A DNA stretch of 64,000 nt from assembly GCA_009599575.1 (NCBI GenBank), contig VWND01000003.1:820001-884000 (forward strand), written 5' to 3'. A program made the translations under genes and the position numbers. The notes under the pieces are model-generated. The model was given only the letters and a program-made list of their open reading frames with translations, was not told the DNA's origin and did not search any database. This stretch comes from Blumeriella jaapii (Eukaryota; Ascomycota; Leotiomycetes; Helotiales; Drepanopezizaceae). The first letter of the stretch is position 1, and the number at the start of each line of letters is the position of its first letter. This document shows positions 35,353-47,859 of the stretch, in pieces.

Positions 35353-36425
35353 AATCCGCGGTTGTCCAAATCCGGGGACATCCAGCTTTCGCACCGTCCG
35401 TAGGCCGTTTTCCTTCTCCCCGTCTCGAGCCCACCGAACCATGAATCCTTGCGTTCTTTTCGGCAGCTCGCGAGCCGTTGAGATCTGGACACGCTCAAGT
35501 GTCCCGGTCGCACACGTCCTGTGGTCCGGTGGCTGGCAACGCGCCCGTGGTTGGCACGATCCCCACCGTCTCTTGATCGATGCGGATGAGGCGTCACAGC
35601 CCGTTGCAGCTCTCAGCACGAGGGTGGAGATGCGTTTCATTCTGGGTTGGATCGTCGTCTCAGACAGGGCCGTCCCGATCCGGCATGTCATAAGCTTCCG
35701 AAACCATCGCCAACGTGAACAGAGCTTGAACCGTGATCCGCTTGGCGCCCGTGAACGTTTCTTTCCATCCCCCACCATGTCGGCGTCTGGCCGTGGCGGG
35801 AGTAGCCTGTGTGTCTGCATCTCAGCCCAGAACGAGCACCATCTATGTACAGCCGTCGACGCCTATCTGTTTGTGATCTATCTGACCGTGCGTCCTCTCC
35901 GTACGTACTATACGTTTCTATGTACTGTTCAGTATCTCGTGCAATTCAATTCAATCTTGATCAATCTCAGGACCCTACCTCACCTACCCTTTTCCTTTCC
36001 CTCCCGTCCGAAAGCCAAAAAAAAAGAAGAATCCGTCGCACAGCCCAATATGAACCCACACCGCAATAGCTGTTCCAAATCGCAACCCCCTCTCACAGTA
36101 CATTTAGCTGCGACTGAGTCCCTCGAACACACTCAACCCCGTTATCATCATCATCATCATCGTCGTCATGCCTCTGTCACGCTACATACATACCTACAGT
36201 ACATACATCGTCTCTCGCCTGCCATCAAAATGATAACAACACAACACCTATACTGTCTGTAAGTATGTTATGTAAAACGCCCGAAATCCAATCTCCCTCC
36301 TAGTCAGCGCTCCCTTGTTTGTTTGATTGTGTGTTTGTCTCTCTCTCTTTCACTCACTCACCCCCAGCAACACACAAAAAAGACAACCCCCCCCTCCCCT
36401 CCTCAACCCCAAAAAGAAAAAAATT
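35353..36425. other. Intergenic, no gene seen
   Basis: No supported gene. An open frame on the plus strand overlaps the end of the preceding gene but is only its shadow. CAT units occur at 36142-36170 and A-rich runs near 36018. Confidence 0.45.
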
Positions 36426-36544
36426 ACATACAACAGCAGGTATTCGCTGGTGGTCACCCACCCAACTACTAATCTGCCGATCTGAGGCTTGTGTATGGCA
36501 GAGCGGACGGGATGCCCAATTCTCCTCAGTCTATGGTCGTATGT
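36426..36544 (-). rRNA. rrn5: 5S ribosomal RNA
   Basis: The minus strand reads ACATACGACCATAG at the 5' end and CTGCTGTTGTATGT at the 3' end. These pair as the terminal stem and match the fungal 5S form. The strongly conserved internal segment TAGTTGGGTGGGTGACCACC and the CATCCCGTCCGCTC loop are present. Length is 119 bases. On the minus strand it is followed by T-rich runs (about 36408-36425), as expected for a Pol III terminator. A single dispersed 5S gene is normal for filamentous ascomycetes. A few bases differ from the common fungal form, so a slightly divergent or decayed copy is possible. Confidence 0.88.
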
Positions 36545-37880
36545 GCTGGAAATAGGGGTGTTGGGATATAGATAGTGTCTTAAAAATTGGATGGGCTGGT
36601 TTGTGTTGTGTTGTATTGTGCTAAGCTATGTACTGACTGTACAGTGCTGTAACTGTAGCTGTTGGGGTCCGTACTGTCCTGTGTTGTATAGGTATGTAAG
36701 GTATGTATGTATGTATGTATGTACGACGTGTTGTGTGTACCTACTATGTACCTACTGAACGTCTTAGGTCATGTTATACCGATCCACCGAGCGGGTAGAC
36801 GATTTTGAGGCTTGGGTTTCGTTGTATTTTCGATGTTGATAGTTGAAAGTAATGTGATTTCAAATGTTGCTTGTTACTGTGTGTTGATACAGTACTCTGT
36901 GTATTGATACAGTATATTTTGTTACTTTGTGTATTATACTGTAAGTATTGTCAATTTAAATATCGTTGCCGTATATACCAATACTGTAAGTATCGTTACC
37001 CTACACATACATACCAATACTGTAAACATCGTTACCTCGCATCTCGTTATCAAGATACTCCTCCTCCCTTCCCACGCCATTCCATCCACCCTCCCCCCCC
37101 CCTGCCTCTCAAAAAAAAAAACGTCTTCTTCTTCTACGGATTTCGCTTCTATTTATTTCGCATCGCATTCGTGCAAGAACCCAAACCGCGATGACCAGTG
37201 CAAAAACACCCGCCATCTCTCGTATATACATACACACAATACCCGGACATATCTAAACAGCGTCGGTCGTTGATCGCACAGCGCAGTATCGAGCGTTGGT
37301 TACACCCCCCCACACACACACACGCAAATGCCAGAAAGGAGTAGCCGTGCGTTCCTCTCCTCGAGATTCAGTTCAATTCAGTTCAGTTCAGTTCAACTCA
37401 GTTCAATTCAGTTCAGTCCGGTCCGGTTCTTTTCGGGTTAGATAGGCAGGACTCCTCCCCACGGCGTCACCTCTGCGCGGGGCCGAGGGTGTATTATACT
37501 TTACAGTACAGTACAGTACAGTATTTCAAGCACCTACAGTATCGAGAGCATATACAGTAAGTACTGTACTGTACTGTACTGTGGGGAGGGAGAAACGGAT
37601 AGCTTTGGTGGAACAGCGCGTGGATTAAACGGTGTGTGCCTATCTGCGAGGATGCGATGCGATGCGATGCGATGCGAAGAAGCGGTGAGTGAGGAGTGAG
37701 TAAGTGAGTGAGTGAGTAAGGAGTGAGTAAGGGAGTGAGTAAGTGAGTGAGTGAGTGTCGCACGGCTTGCGTGTTGGTGGGTGGGAGTGGGTGTGGGATC
37801 GGATCGGATCTCGTTGCTCGTTTTTTCTGCCGATGGTATGGTATGGGATGGGATGGGATGAGTGGTGTACAGCGCTGTAC
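36545..37880. repeat. Microsatellite-rich intergenic region
   Basis: No gene seen. It holds ATGT units (36700-36722), AATACTGTAAGTATCGTTACC-like direct repeats (36935-37035), CAGTT units (37370-37412), GTACAGTAC words at 37502-37522 and 37565-37580, GATGC pentamers (37650-37676), GAGT units (37687-37757) and GGGAT pentamers (37835-37858). Confidence 0.7.
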
Positions 37881-38390
37881 GTGGACACATGAACATGCGC
37901 GTGTGCATCGGACCGTTACCTATTACAACCGCCATCCATATATATCGAAGTTTTGAACCAAATCTTTTTTACGATTTTTTACGACGATAGCATTTATATG
38001 TGAGATAACACGTTAATTTATAAAGCACTTTTTGTTGAGCTCTGGTTTCGTAATATTAGTCTGAAATTAATGCTTCATTCGCCGGATTTTAACCAGATCG
38101 AAAATCTATAAAAAAAAAAAAACTGCGTAAAAAAGCGTTAAAGCTACTGGAAGATCAGTTGTTAAATAAACTAGCGAAGGGGATGCAAAAGAGAGTAAAC
38201 GCTGTTAAAGCTGCAAATGGGTGGTATACTAAATACTGAGTGAAATCAAATATTCTTTCGGTTTTCAGCTTTAATTTGAGCTAATTGTATTTAAAATCGA
38301 TTGATTATTGGTGGAGTTATGAAGTTGTAAAAGTAGAAGAATTTTGTTGGGGTAGGGACTATTTACTGACGCGCATATTCATGTGTCCAC
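37881..38390. mobile_element. Tc1/mariner-derived relic with inverted ends
   Basis: A 510-bp segment bounded by 22-bp inverted ends (37881-37902 and 38369-38390) that differ at one position; the outer part reads GTGGACACATGAA. Inside, one frame keeps the SPDFNQIENL block (the last acidic residue of a DDE transposase, near 38075-38105). It ends with the classic Tc1/mariner C-terminus RVNAVKAANGWYTKY followed by TGA at 38237-38239. Everything upstream of the SPD block is missing, so it is a non-autonomous deletion derivative. A second, partial copy lies at 63690-64000. Confidence 0.8.
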
Positions 38391-39025
38391 CCACTGTAGT
38401 AGGTCTGCCGGACGTGAGCGGACCGGCGTGTTTTGATATGTTGAGTTGGGGTTTGGAGGGGATGTTGTGATGCCCTTTGGGGTACTATGTAAAGTATATA
38501 GGTCGATAGGTATGAATGGGTATCTATAGAACATCTCCTGTACAGCACTGTACGGTACGTGCTCCGGAGGTGGTAGGTACGGTACAGTAGGTGGGAGGGT
38601 GGAGACCTGCCGTGAGGACTGTATGTACAGTATGTACTGTAGCACTGGAGGGACGGAAGAGGGAGGTCCAGCCTGCTTTGCTCTGCTTTGCTCTGCTCTG
38701 CTTTGCTCTGCTCTGCTCTGCGTGCATTGTGTTGCGTGCAGGTTGCGCTAAAGCCCACTCCTCTGACTTCTCTCGTGCTTCTCTCCTCTGACTTCTCCGA
38801 GTCGGGGAACAGAGGTGCGCGCACTCCATGGGAAGGGAATTGCCTAGACGGTGTAACCCAGCAACTAACTCACTGCAGTATGTACTAACGCGTCAACCGA
38901 GCAACGCATTCCGCAGCAAGGGCCAGCCAAGAGGTACTGTATGTACAGTACATACAGTAGTACATACAGTACAGTACGCTCGCTTACTTGCCTATTGCTT
39001 AGCACTTAGCACTTGGTACAGTACG

Positions 39026-39125
39026 ATGGAAAATCGCGTGAACGCGGTTATTAAAGCCAAAGGATGGCATACCAAATACTAGAATTCAGCTGAATGAAAA
39101 ATTTTCATAAATAAACCTTAATTTG
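39026..39125 (+). mobile_element. Tc1/mariner 3' fragment
   Basis: The frame ENRVNAVIKAKGWHTKY followed by TAG (39080-39082) matches the C-terminal end of Tc1/mariner transposases and resembles the end of the relic at 38183-38239. Nothing upstream of it is transposase-like; it directly follows a cluster of GTACAGTAC words. This is an isolated 3' remnant. Confidence 0.65.
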
Positions 39126-39496
39126 CTAAAATCTGCCTTGGCTGTTTTACAACTGCCTTGGCTTCCTCGGCTTCCCAGAGGAGGTGCAGAAACTTTTTGC
39201 ACCCTACTGTACCAAGCCACACCAAGTCGCCATTCCCAGCTCGACGTCACACCCCGCTGCAATTCCCGACTCCATTCCCCACTCTGCAGCATTGTCACGG
39301 ACGCATGGGAAACCTACGCGCTCACGCAAGTGATTGCCAACAGTCCAGCGCGTTCCATCCACTTTTCCATTTCTGCTGCCTCCCTCGAGCGCCTCTTCCC
39401 GGAAAGTGGCAGCGTCGCGCCTCCAAATTCATTCGCGCGAGGGTGTGCGGATCTCGGCCTCCGCCACCGTGCGCTCTTGGGTTGTGGTATCGCGCA

Positions 39497-39796
39497 TTAA
39501 AAGCAGCAGGTATTGGTGTACTGGCATGACGTTCCTGAGGGCTGCCCTTGACACTTCTGGGCGTTGTACGAATTGGCCCAATCGTTGGCATTGCTGGACG
39601 CACTCAACCCTCCTGAGCACGGAGATTGATTGTATACGCAGGTGTAGCCCAATTTGGGGTCTTGTTTGCATGAGCCCGGAACTTGGACATCTTCGCAACG
39701 GTTGCTAATATTCGTTCCTTGATACTCGGGCGCGCCGCTGACGACGGCGGAGGTGAAAGCGATGGCGAGCGCGAGTGAAAAAGTAGGGAAATGCAT
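39497..39796 (-). CDS. Small secreted cysteine-rich protein (effector-like)
   Basis: A 99-residue protein with a typical signal peptide (MHFPTFSLALAIAFTSAVVS, cleavage around residues 20-22) and a mature part of about 78 residues with eight cysteines. The spacing is C-x8-C-x9-C-x6-C-x21-C-x8-C-x5-C-C, ending TNTCCF. That suggests four disulfides. I do not recognise the family. Size, secretion and cysteine content fit the broad class of fungal secreted proteins that includes effectors and antimicrobial peptides, but no function is shown. The gene is a single exon. The minus strand carries TATATAAAG at 39910-39918, about 115 bases before the ATG and touching the end of a transposon nest. Confidence 0.75.
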   Translation of the reverse strand: MHFPTFSLALAIAFTSAVVSGAPEYQGTNISNRCEDVQVPGSCKQDPKLGYTCVYNQSPCSGGLSASSNANDWANSYNAQKCQGQPSGTSCQYTNTCCF

Positions 39797-39909
39797 ATTA
39801 ACTAGCGGGCGAGGAAAGCAAAATGTGATGGACAAGTGCGTTGTGGTGTGGAAGAAGAAGGTGGAAGATGGTGCAGCTTGGTGAGTGTGAAACGGGGGAT
39901 GGATGTTCT

Positions 39910-39918
39910 CTTTATATA
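39910..39918 (-). promoter_or_regulatory. TATA box of the secreted cysteine-rich gene
   Basis: TATATAAAG on the minus strand, about 115 bases upstream of the ATG at 39796. It directly abuts the left inverted end of the transposon nest, whose flanking TA is at 39917-39918. Confidence 0.5.
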
Positions 39919-39949
39919 CTTCGTACATGGCCTTTTAAATGTAGATTTG
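39919..39949. repeat. Left terminal inverted repeat
   Basis: It begins CTTCGTACATGGCC and ends GTAGATTTG, and pairs with 55099-55129. The flanking TA is at 39917-39918. Confidence 0.85.
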
Positions 39950-40177
39950 CAAGGGTAAAGGCAAGGGTATAATCTCTAGAAGATTCCACTCTTTGCAGGT
40001 ATTCTAGCCAATAACTATTTGATGCCTCTCACGCTGTTTTACTACAGGAATTTTTACTAAAAAAAATTCAGTTTGCTATGGACCAAAAACACTACTCAAT
40101 GCCAACGCCGAAAACACTACGAAAACAATGCATTGGAAATAACCGCCTGCGAATCGAAACTTTTTTTTCTTTTCAAA

Positions 40178-40590
40178 TGTCAGGAATCAACATCACGTAT
40201 ATAAGTCAGGTGATCCGCCAAAACCCTCTGCCTCCTACCAATCCTCGAATAATACTCGCTACGAATAGGCCGTGGAGGCCGGATAGTACTATAAGAATTG
40301 GAAATAATATTTAAATAAAACATTTTATAAGAATAATTGCTAAGAAACCAATTATTAGGGTTATATTAAAAAAGATGAAAAAAGGTCGGAATAAGGGCTG
40401 GAAAAGCATACTAAATAAGATTCGCTTGGTTTCCTGGGAAATACTTTTTTCGAAGGCTCTATTTCTTCTTTTGTACTTATACACGCTTTTTATTAAAAAT
40501 ATAAAAAGTAGAAATCAATTTAATTATTAATCTAATTTTATTTAAATTTTATTATTTAAATTAATGTTTTTCTGCTTTTTAATTTTTATA
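40178..40590 (+). repeat. 5' LTR of outer Gypsy element
   Basis: 413 bp, starting TGTCAGGAATCAACATCACG. Its right end reads TTTTTATA where the 3' LTRs keep CCTTACA. Its left end is nearly free of RIP changes and its right end is heavily changed C to T. Confidence 0.92.
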
Positions 40591-42839
40591 TTTTGATTTT
40601 TTTATTTATCGGAACGGCAATTCGATATTATTAAAACAATTTCCTATTATATTATTACATTTATATCGTTATTATCGATATTATAGCTTTTCGCATTCGC
40701 AGAAAACAGATATTTTCAGCTATTTAAAAAAACTTAGCATTTTCGGCTATTTAAAAAGACTTCGTACCATCGTTTCTTTTAACGTTACCAGTTTTACTAA
40801 AAGTCGAAAATATCTTATTACCAGGGCGCGACGACTTTCCAACTTTTTTTATCGAAAAAATTACTAAAAAAAGCTACGCTTAAAACGATTCGGAAGGATT
40901 TTCTATCGAAACTCTGATTTATTTAGCTAACGAACGAACCCGCGTCGAACAAAAAACGATAAATATAAAAAAATAAAAAAAATACGAGCTAAAATAAAAA
41001 AGAAAAAAACTAAAAAAAAAGTTTACGAAACAATTAAAAAATTCGAAAAAACCAAAAAACGCCGAAACGAATTCCGAAAGGAAATTAAACAATTTTAATA
41101 AAAACTTAACGCTTTCGAAAATATCGAAAAAAAAATTTTTATACTTTTTAATACCGCTCCAGCTGAGAAAAAACAGAAAATAACCTAAGCTAGCGATTAT
41201 TATAAAATATTTTCGAAGTATTACGATAATAATACTTATTAAAAACGATTTAGCATTTTTTCTAAGTATATTATACCTTTTGTAAAAAACATAGCGAATT
41301 CGAGCCGAAAAGTATTAAAAATAAAAAACTTTTTAATATATCGAAGAAAAAATATTAAAAAAGTTTAATTTTTTATTCGACGTGCAAAGCGAAGCTTTCG
41401 CCAAAATAAAAAAATAATATTTTGTACCGATTAAAAGAAAATTAACGTTTGTGTTTTAGCTTTCGACGATAAAATGGAAAAAAAATAAATCGGATACGAA
41501 CGACGTTTTACGAATATTCGAATTATATAAAACGATTTTAAAAAATAAATATTAAATTTTCTGATAAATGCGGAAAATCGAAAAATCGCGGCTTCGAATT
41601 TATACGATAAAGCGAAGCAAAAAGAATATGAATTAATTAACGATTTCGTTGCTTATTTGAATAATTTCGAACAGCAATTGCAAATAACAAACGATGCGAT
41701 TAAAAAAAAAATGCTTTTCGCAAAACTCCGATTTACTTTTCGAAAAAAAATTATTAAACGAAGCAATACTGCAGCTACAAGCTCGTACGAAAAATTAATA
41801 TTAATCGCTCGTTATATCGAAAATGCTAATAAAATTATTAGCGACGAAACGAAAAATAATAAACGACGAAACGAACGCAAAAAAAAAAAAAAAGAAAAAA
41901 ACCTATATTTACGATTAAAATTTAAAAGCTAAAATAAATATATACCGTTTTCGATTCGAATATACGTTATAAAAAAAAAAACAAAAGCGAAAAAACGACA
42001 ATTTTAATAAAATCCCTTGGAATCCTAGAACTTTTAACGACTTTTTTTACTTTTCGAAATACAATCGCTGCTAAAAGAAAAAGCATCGCATAGCCAATTA
42101 TTTAAAAGTCGAATATTATAAATACAACAGAAAAAAATATATAGCCCTAAATTGCCCCGAAGCTAATAAATTTAAAAATTCGGAAAAAGCTTCCGTTTGA
42201 TTTTAATTTCGTTATTGCTAATAAAATCGAGCGAAAAAAAAAAGCAGAAAATAATAATTTTAATCGAAATTAAAAAAGCCAAAAACGAAACTCGTACGAA
42301 ACGAGCTTTTATCGATTGCGGCGCGAAAAAAAACTGCGTAATTTAAAAGTTATTAATTAAATATAAATAAAAACCAATTTAAAAACGTATTAATTTATCT
42401 ACGGTTAAAAAAAAAAAAATAATTATTTACGGCACGCATACGCAATCTATTCGCGCTATTAATAATTATAAAATAATTAAAAAAATATAAAGCGATTTCG
42501 TAGCTTACGATATAAATATTCCAAAGGTTTTATTTATTTTAAAATTTTTTTGGTTGCGAAATATCGACCCCGTTATAAGCTTTCGAACTAAATCGTAGCG
42601 ATACTCAGTCGAACGCTTATAGCTTAATTTCGTTATAATTAAACGTTTTAAAAAAGAATCCAAAAAAAAGCAAGCGTTTTGTATCGTTTTAAAAAAAGCT
42701 ACTGAAAAACAGTATTAATTACCCTTCAAATACGGCGACTACGCCGATATGTTCGACGATACCGCCGCGGTTACTTTAGCTTTTTACTATTTTATAAAAT
42801 ATCGAATAAATCTCGCGGAAAAAAAAAACCTTTTTTAAA

Positions 42840-45178
42840 AATCAATTTATTTTTTATCGGAATTTAAACTTACCGAATTACGCGAATATCTCGATTTTAA
42901 TTTAGAAAAAGGCTGGATAAAAAGATTTACTAGCTCTGCCGGCGCACCGGTAATATTTATATCGAAAAAAAACGAAAGTTTACGATTATGCGTCGATTAT
43001 AAAAGTTTAAACGCAATTACGATTAAAAATCGAACTTTTTTACCTTTTATAAGCGAAACTTTGGATCGTTTAAAAAAAGCTAAAATATTTACTAAATTAA
43101 ATCTTATTTAGGCGTACCACCGCTTTCGAATAAAAAAAAGAAATAAATAAAAAACTGCGTTTCGCATTCGTTACGGATACTTCGAATACTGCGTATTATT
43201 TTTCGGCCTTTCGAACGCATTAGCAATCTTTTAAGCGTATATTAATTAAGCTTTAGTCGGTTTAATAAATATTACGTATATAATTTATCTCGACGATATT
43301 TTAATATTTTTCGAAAACCTCGACGATTATACAAACGCGGTAAAAATTTTTTTCGAAAAACTTCGTATTAATAAACTTTACGGAAATCTGAAAAAATATG
43401 CTTTCGATACGAATACGATTAAGTTCCTAGGCTTCGTCGTTATTTTTACGGAAATTAAAATAAACCCAAAGAAAATAAATAATATTCGGAAATAGCCTTT
43501 TTCTATTACGTAGCGAAATATTTAAGTGTTTTTAGGTTTTATTAATTTTTACAAACGTTTTATTAAAAACTACGCTAAGTTTTACCGATTTATTACAAAT
43601 TTTCTGAAAAAAATGCAATAAAAAAAATATCGGGCCTTTTTCGTTTTTTATTCGAAGCGAAGCTCGCTTTTTTACTTTTAAAAAAAAAGTTTTGCTAAGC
43701 ACCGATTTTACGCTATTTCGACTTTCGATTAAAAATTCAAATCGAAATAAACGCTTCGAAGTTCGCTATAAACGGAATATTATTTTAATTATTCGGCGAA
43801 AATGCGAGGGCACGTTGGCATTTTATCGCGTATTATTCGAAAAAGCTTTTTTTTATAAAACAAAAATACGAAATCTACGACGCTAAGCTAATAGCTATAA
43901 TTTACGCTTTTAAATAATAAAGCCAATATTTACGTAGCGCTTTCGACGTTATTATTATGCGTACAAATTATTATAATTTGAAATATTTTCTTACGAAAAA
44001 ACGTTTAAACGGACGCTAAGCGAAATAAGCCGACGAGCTAGCTAAATACGATTTTGCAATCGAATATAAAACAAAAGTTTTTAATCCGGCGGATAGTTTT
44101 TTCCGCCGGCCAAATTTAAAAAAAAATTTAAAAAAAAATAACGAACAGCTATTTACGCTGTATCGTAAGCTAAAACTAGCTTATTTAAAAAATTTTAAAA
44201 TATTTTTCGTAATAAAAACACGCTTAAAATCGGAGCATAAACTATTTCGCGCCGATAAATATTCGAAGCTTTTGTTAACGGAATCAGAAAATAAAAAGCA
44301 AACGGGAAAAAGCTAAATAAAAAGTTTTTTCGCCGGATTATCTTTTATTAATATTACTAATTGCAAATAATATATATTACGAAGCGTAGCCGCTGTATTA
44401 TTACAATCCGAAACGGCTAATAACAAGTTAGCAAAACCGATTTATAAAATTATTTTCGAATTGCAAAAATTTGATTTTTTTGTATTATAAAAAACGTACG
44501 AATCGGCCTCGCAAAACAATCGAGCCGGATTCGAAAAATATTAGCGTATAAGCTAAAATAAATTATTACGTTATAAAAAACGTGCGTATATTCCGAATAA
44601 AAGCGCTATTAAAAGCGAGATATTAAAAATTAATTACGACGATTCGACCGCCGGCTATTAAAGCTTTCGGCGAACGCTAAAACTAATTAAAAAAAAGTAT
44701 TTCTGGCCTGGTTTACGAAGCGACGTAAAGCGTTACGTTAATACGTATAGAAAATGCCAAAAAAGCAAATCTAAAAAACACCGATCCTATAGCGAATTAG
44801 TTTTTTTTTCGACTTTTACGAAATTTTAAAAAAAAATAACTATAAATTTTATTACGGGTTTATTTTTTAGCAAAAAACGAAATCGTATTTACGATTCGAT
44901 ATTCGTTATAATAAACCGATATACGAAATTGTCGAAATATATACCGATATAAAAAACGATTTCAGTTTCAGATTTGGCTGAAATATTTATACAGCACGTT
45001 TACAAAGATTTTGGCTGCTTTAAAAAAATTATTATAAACAAAAAATTAATTTTCATTAATAAATTCTGATTTTTAATAATATTTCATTTACAAATACGAC
45101 GTCGATTAAGCACCGCTTTTTATTTTTAGACCGATGGCCAAACGGAACGTTAAAATCAAATTTTAAAATTTTACTTTC
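42840..45178 (+). pseudogene. pol relic of outer Gypsy element, left part
   Basis: Equivalent to the inner pol up to the insertion point in the integrase. The RT active site YLDD is intact at 43286-43297, the RNase H Asp is Asn (INAS), and the integrase Asp is Asn (INFITGL, near 44845). The frame is broken many times. It continues at 52550 after the inner element. Confidence 0.85.
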
Positions 45179-45591
45179 TGTCAGGAACCAACATCACGTG
45201 TATAAGTCAGGTGATCCGCCAAGACCCTTTGCCTCCTACCAACCCTCGAATAATACTTTCTGCGGATAGACCGTAGGGGCCGGATAGTATTATAAGGGCT
45301 GGAGATAACATTTAGGTAAAACACTTTATGGGAGTGATTGCTAAAAAACCAGTTATTAGGGTTATATTGAAAAAAATGAAAAAAGGTCGGAATAAAAGCT
45401 GGAAAAACATATTAAATAAAGCTCGCCTGGTTTTCTGGGAAATACTTTTCTCGAAGGCTCCACCCTTTCTTTTGTATTTATACACGCTTTTTATTAAAAA
45501 TATAAAAGATAAAAATCAGTTTAATTATCAACCCAATCTTATCTGAGCTTTATTATCTGAATTAGTATTTCTCTGCTTTTTAATTTTTATA
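45179..45591 (+). repeat. 5' LTR of inner Gypsy element
   Basis: 413 bp, starting TGTCAGGAACCAACATCACG, with the left end best preserved of the four LTRs. The right end is C-to-T changed (TTTTTATA). Confidence 0.92.
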
Positions 45592-45959
45592 TTCTGATTT
45601 TTTTCTATTCACCGAAACGGCAGTTCGATACTACTAAAACAATTTTTTATTATACTATTACACTTATATCGTTATTATCGATATTATAGCTTTTCGCACT
45701 CGCAGAAAACAGGCACTTCCAGTTACTTAAAAAAACTTAGCACTTTCGGCTGCTCAAAAAAACTCCGTATTATCGTTTTTTTTAACGTCACCAGCTTCAC
45801 TAAAAATCGAAAATACTCCACCATCAGGGCGCGACGATTTCCCAACTTTTTTTATCGAAAAAATCATTAAAGAAGGCCACGCTTAAAGCGATTCGGAAAA
45901 ACCTTTTATCGAAACTCTGATTTATTTGGCTAATAAACGAATCCGCGTCGAACAAAAAA

Positions 45960-47170
45960 AACGATAAACGTAAAAAAATAAAAAAGATACGAGCTAAAAT
46001 AAAGCAGAAAAAAACTAAAAAAAAAGTCTACGAAACAATTAAAAAACTCGAAAAAACCAAAAAACGCCGAAACGAATTCCAAAAAAAAATTAAACAATTC
46101 CAACGAAAACTTAACGCTTTCGAAGATATCGAAAAAAAAGTTTCTATATCCTTTAACACCGCTCCAACTGAAAAAAAACAGAAAATAACTTAAGCCGGCG
46201 ATTATTATAAAATATCTTCGAAGCATTACGATAATAATATCTATTAGAAACGACCTAGCATTTTTTTTAAGCATATTATACTTTTTGTAAAAGACATAGC
46301 GAATTCGAGCCGAAAAGCATTAAAAATAAAAGATTTTCTAATATATCAAAGGAAAAATACTAAAAAAGCTTAATTTTTTATTCGGCGTGCAAAACGAAGC
46401 TTCCGCCAGAATAAAAGAATAATATTTTATATCGATTAAAAGAAAATTAACGCCTGTGTTTTAGCTTTCGACGATAAAATAAAAAAAAAATAAACCGGAT
46501 ACGAACGACGTTCTACGAATATTCGAATTATATAAAACGATTTTAAAAAATGGATATTGGACTTTTTAATAAATGCGGAAAATCGAGAAATCGCGGCTTC
46601 GAATTTATACGATAAGGCGAAGCAAAAAAAGCATAAATTAATTGACGATTTCGTTGCTTATTTAAATAATTTCGAACAGCAGTTGCAAATAACAAACGAT
46701 GCGACTAAAAAAAAAATACTTTTCGCAAAACTCCGACCTACTTTTCGAAAAAAAATTATCAAACGAAACAATATTGCAGCTATAAGCTCGCACGAAAAAT
46801 TAGTATTAATCGCTCGTTGTATCGAAAATGCTAATAAAATTATTAGCGACGAAACGAAAAATAATAAACGACGAAACGAGCGCAAAAAAAAAAAAAAAAA
46901 GAAAAGACTTATATTTACGATCAAAACCCAAAGGCTAGAACAAATACATACCGTTTTCGATTCGAAAATACGTCACAAAAAGAAAAACGAAAGCGAAAAA
47001 ACGACAATTTTAACAAAATCCTTTGGAATTCTAAAACTTCTAACGACTTTTTTTACTTTTCGAAATGCAGTCGCTGCCAAAAAAAAAAGCATCGCATAAT
47101 TAATTATTCAAAAATCGAATGCTATAAATGCAACAGAAAAAAACATATAATTTCAAACTGCTCCGAAGCT
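45960..47170 (+). pseudogene. gag relic of inner Gypsy element
   Basis: A Lys/Glu-rich coiled region (about 45960-46190) is followed by a gag-like segment (46557-47000 open) and a CCHC zinc knuckle at 47120-47161 (CYKCNRKKHIISNC, spacing C-x2-C-x4-H-x4-C). It is broken by stops and frame shifts. Copy A holds the equivalent at about 40960-42160, where the knuckle is more damaged. Confidence 0.8.
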
Positions 47171-47859
47171 AACAAATCTAAAAATTCGGGAAAAGCTTCC
47201 GCTCGATCTTAATTTCGTCGCTGCCAACAAAATCGAGCGAAAAAAAAAGGCAGAAAATAATAATTTCAATCGAAATTAAAAAAGCCAAAAGCGAAACTCG
47301 TACGAAACGAGCTTTTATCGACTGCGGCGCGAAGAAAAACTGCGTAATTTAAAAATTATTAATTAAATGTAAATGGAAACCAATTCAAAAACGTATTAAT
47401 TTATTTACGGTTAAAAAAAAAAAAATAATCATTTACGGCACGTATACGTAATTTATTCGCGCCATTAATAATTATAAAACAATTAAAAAAATACAAAGCG
47501 ATTTCGTGGCTTGCGATATAAATATTTTAAAGGTTTTATTTATCTTAAGGTTTTTTTGGTTGCGAAATATCGACCCCGCTATAAGCTTTCGAGCTAAATC
47601 GTAGCGATATTTAATCGAACGCTTACAGCTTAATTTCGTTATAATTAAACGTTTCAAAAAAAAATCCAAAAAAAAGCAAGCGTTTTGTATCGTTTTAAAA
47701 AAAGCTATTGAAAAACAGCATTAATTACTTTTCAAATACGACGATTACGCCGACGTATTCGACGATACCGCCGCGGTTATTCTAGCTTTTTATTATTTTA
47801 TAAAGCATCGAATAAACTTCGCGGAAAAAAAAGACTCTTTTTAAAAACCAGTTTATTTT

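Noticed and set aside
34984..35820. A 278-codon minus-strand open frame
   Set aside because: It overlaps the EEP gene antisense and has no recognisable content.
46557..47099. A 180-codon open frame as an intact gene
   Set aside because: It is the gag relic of the inner Gypsy copy; the open stretch is a chance survivor of RIP.
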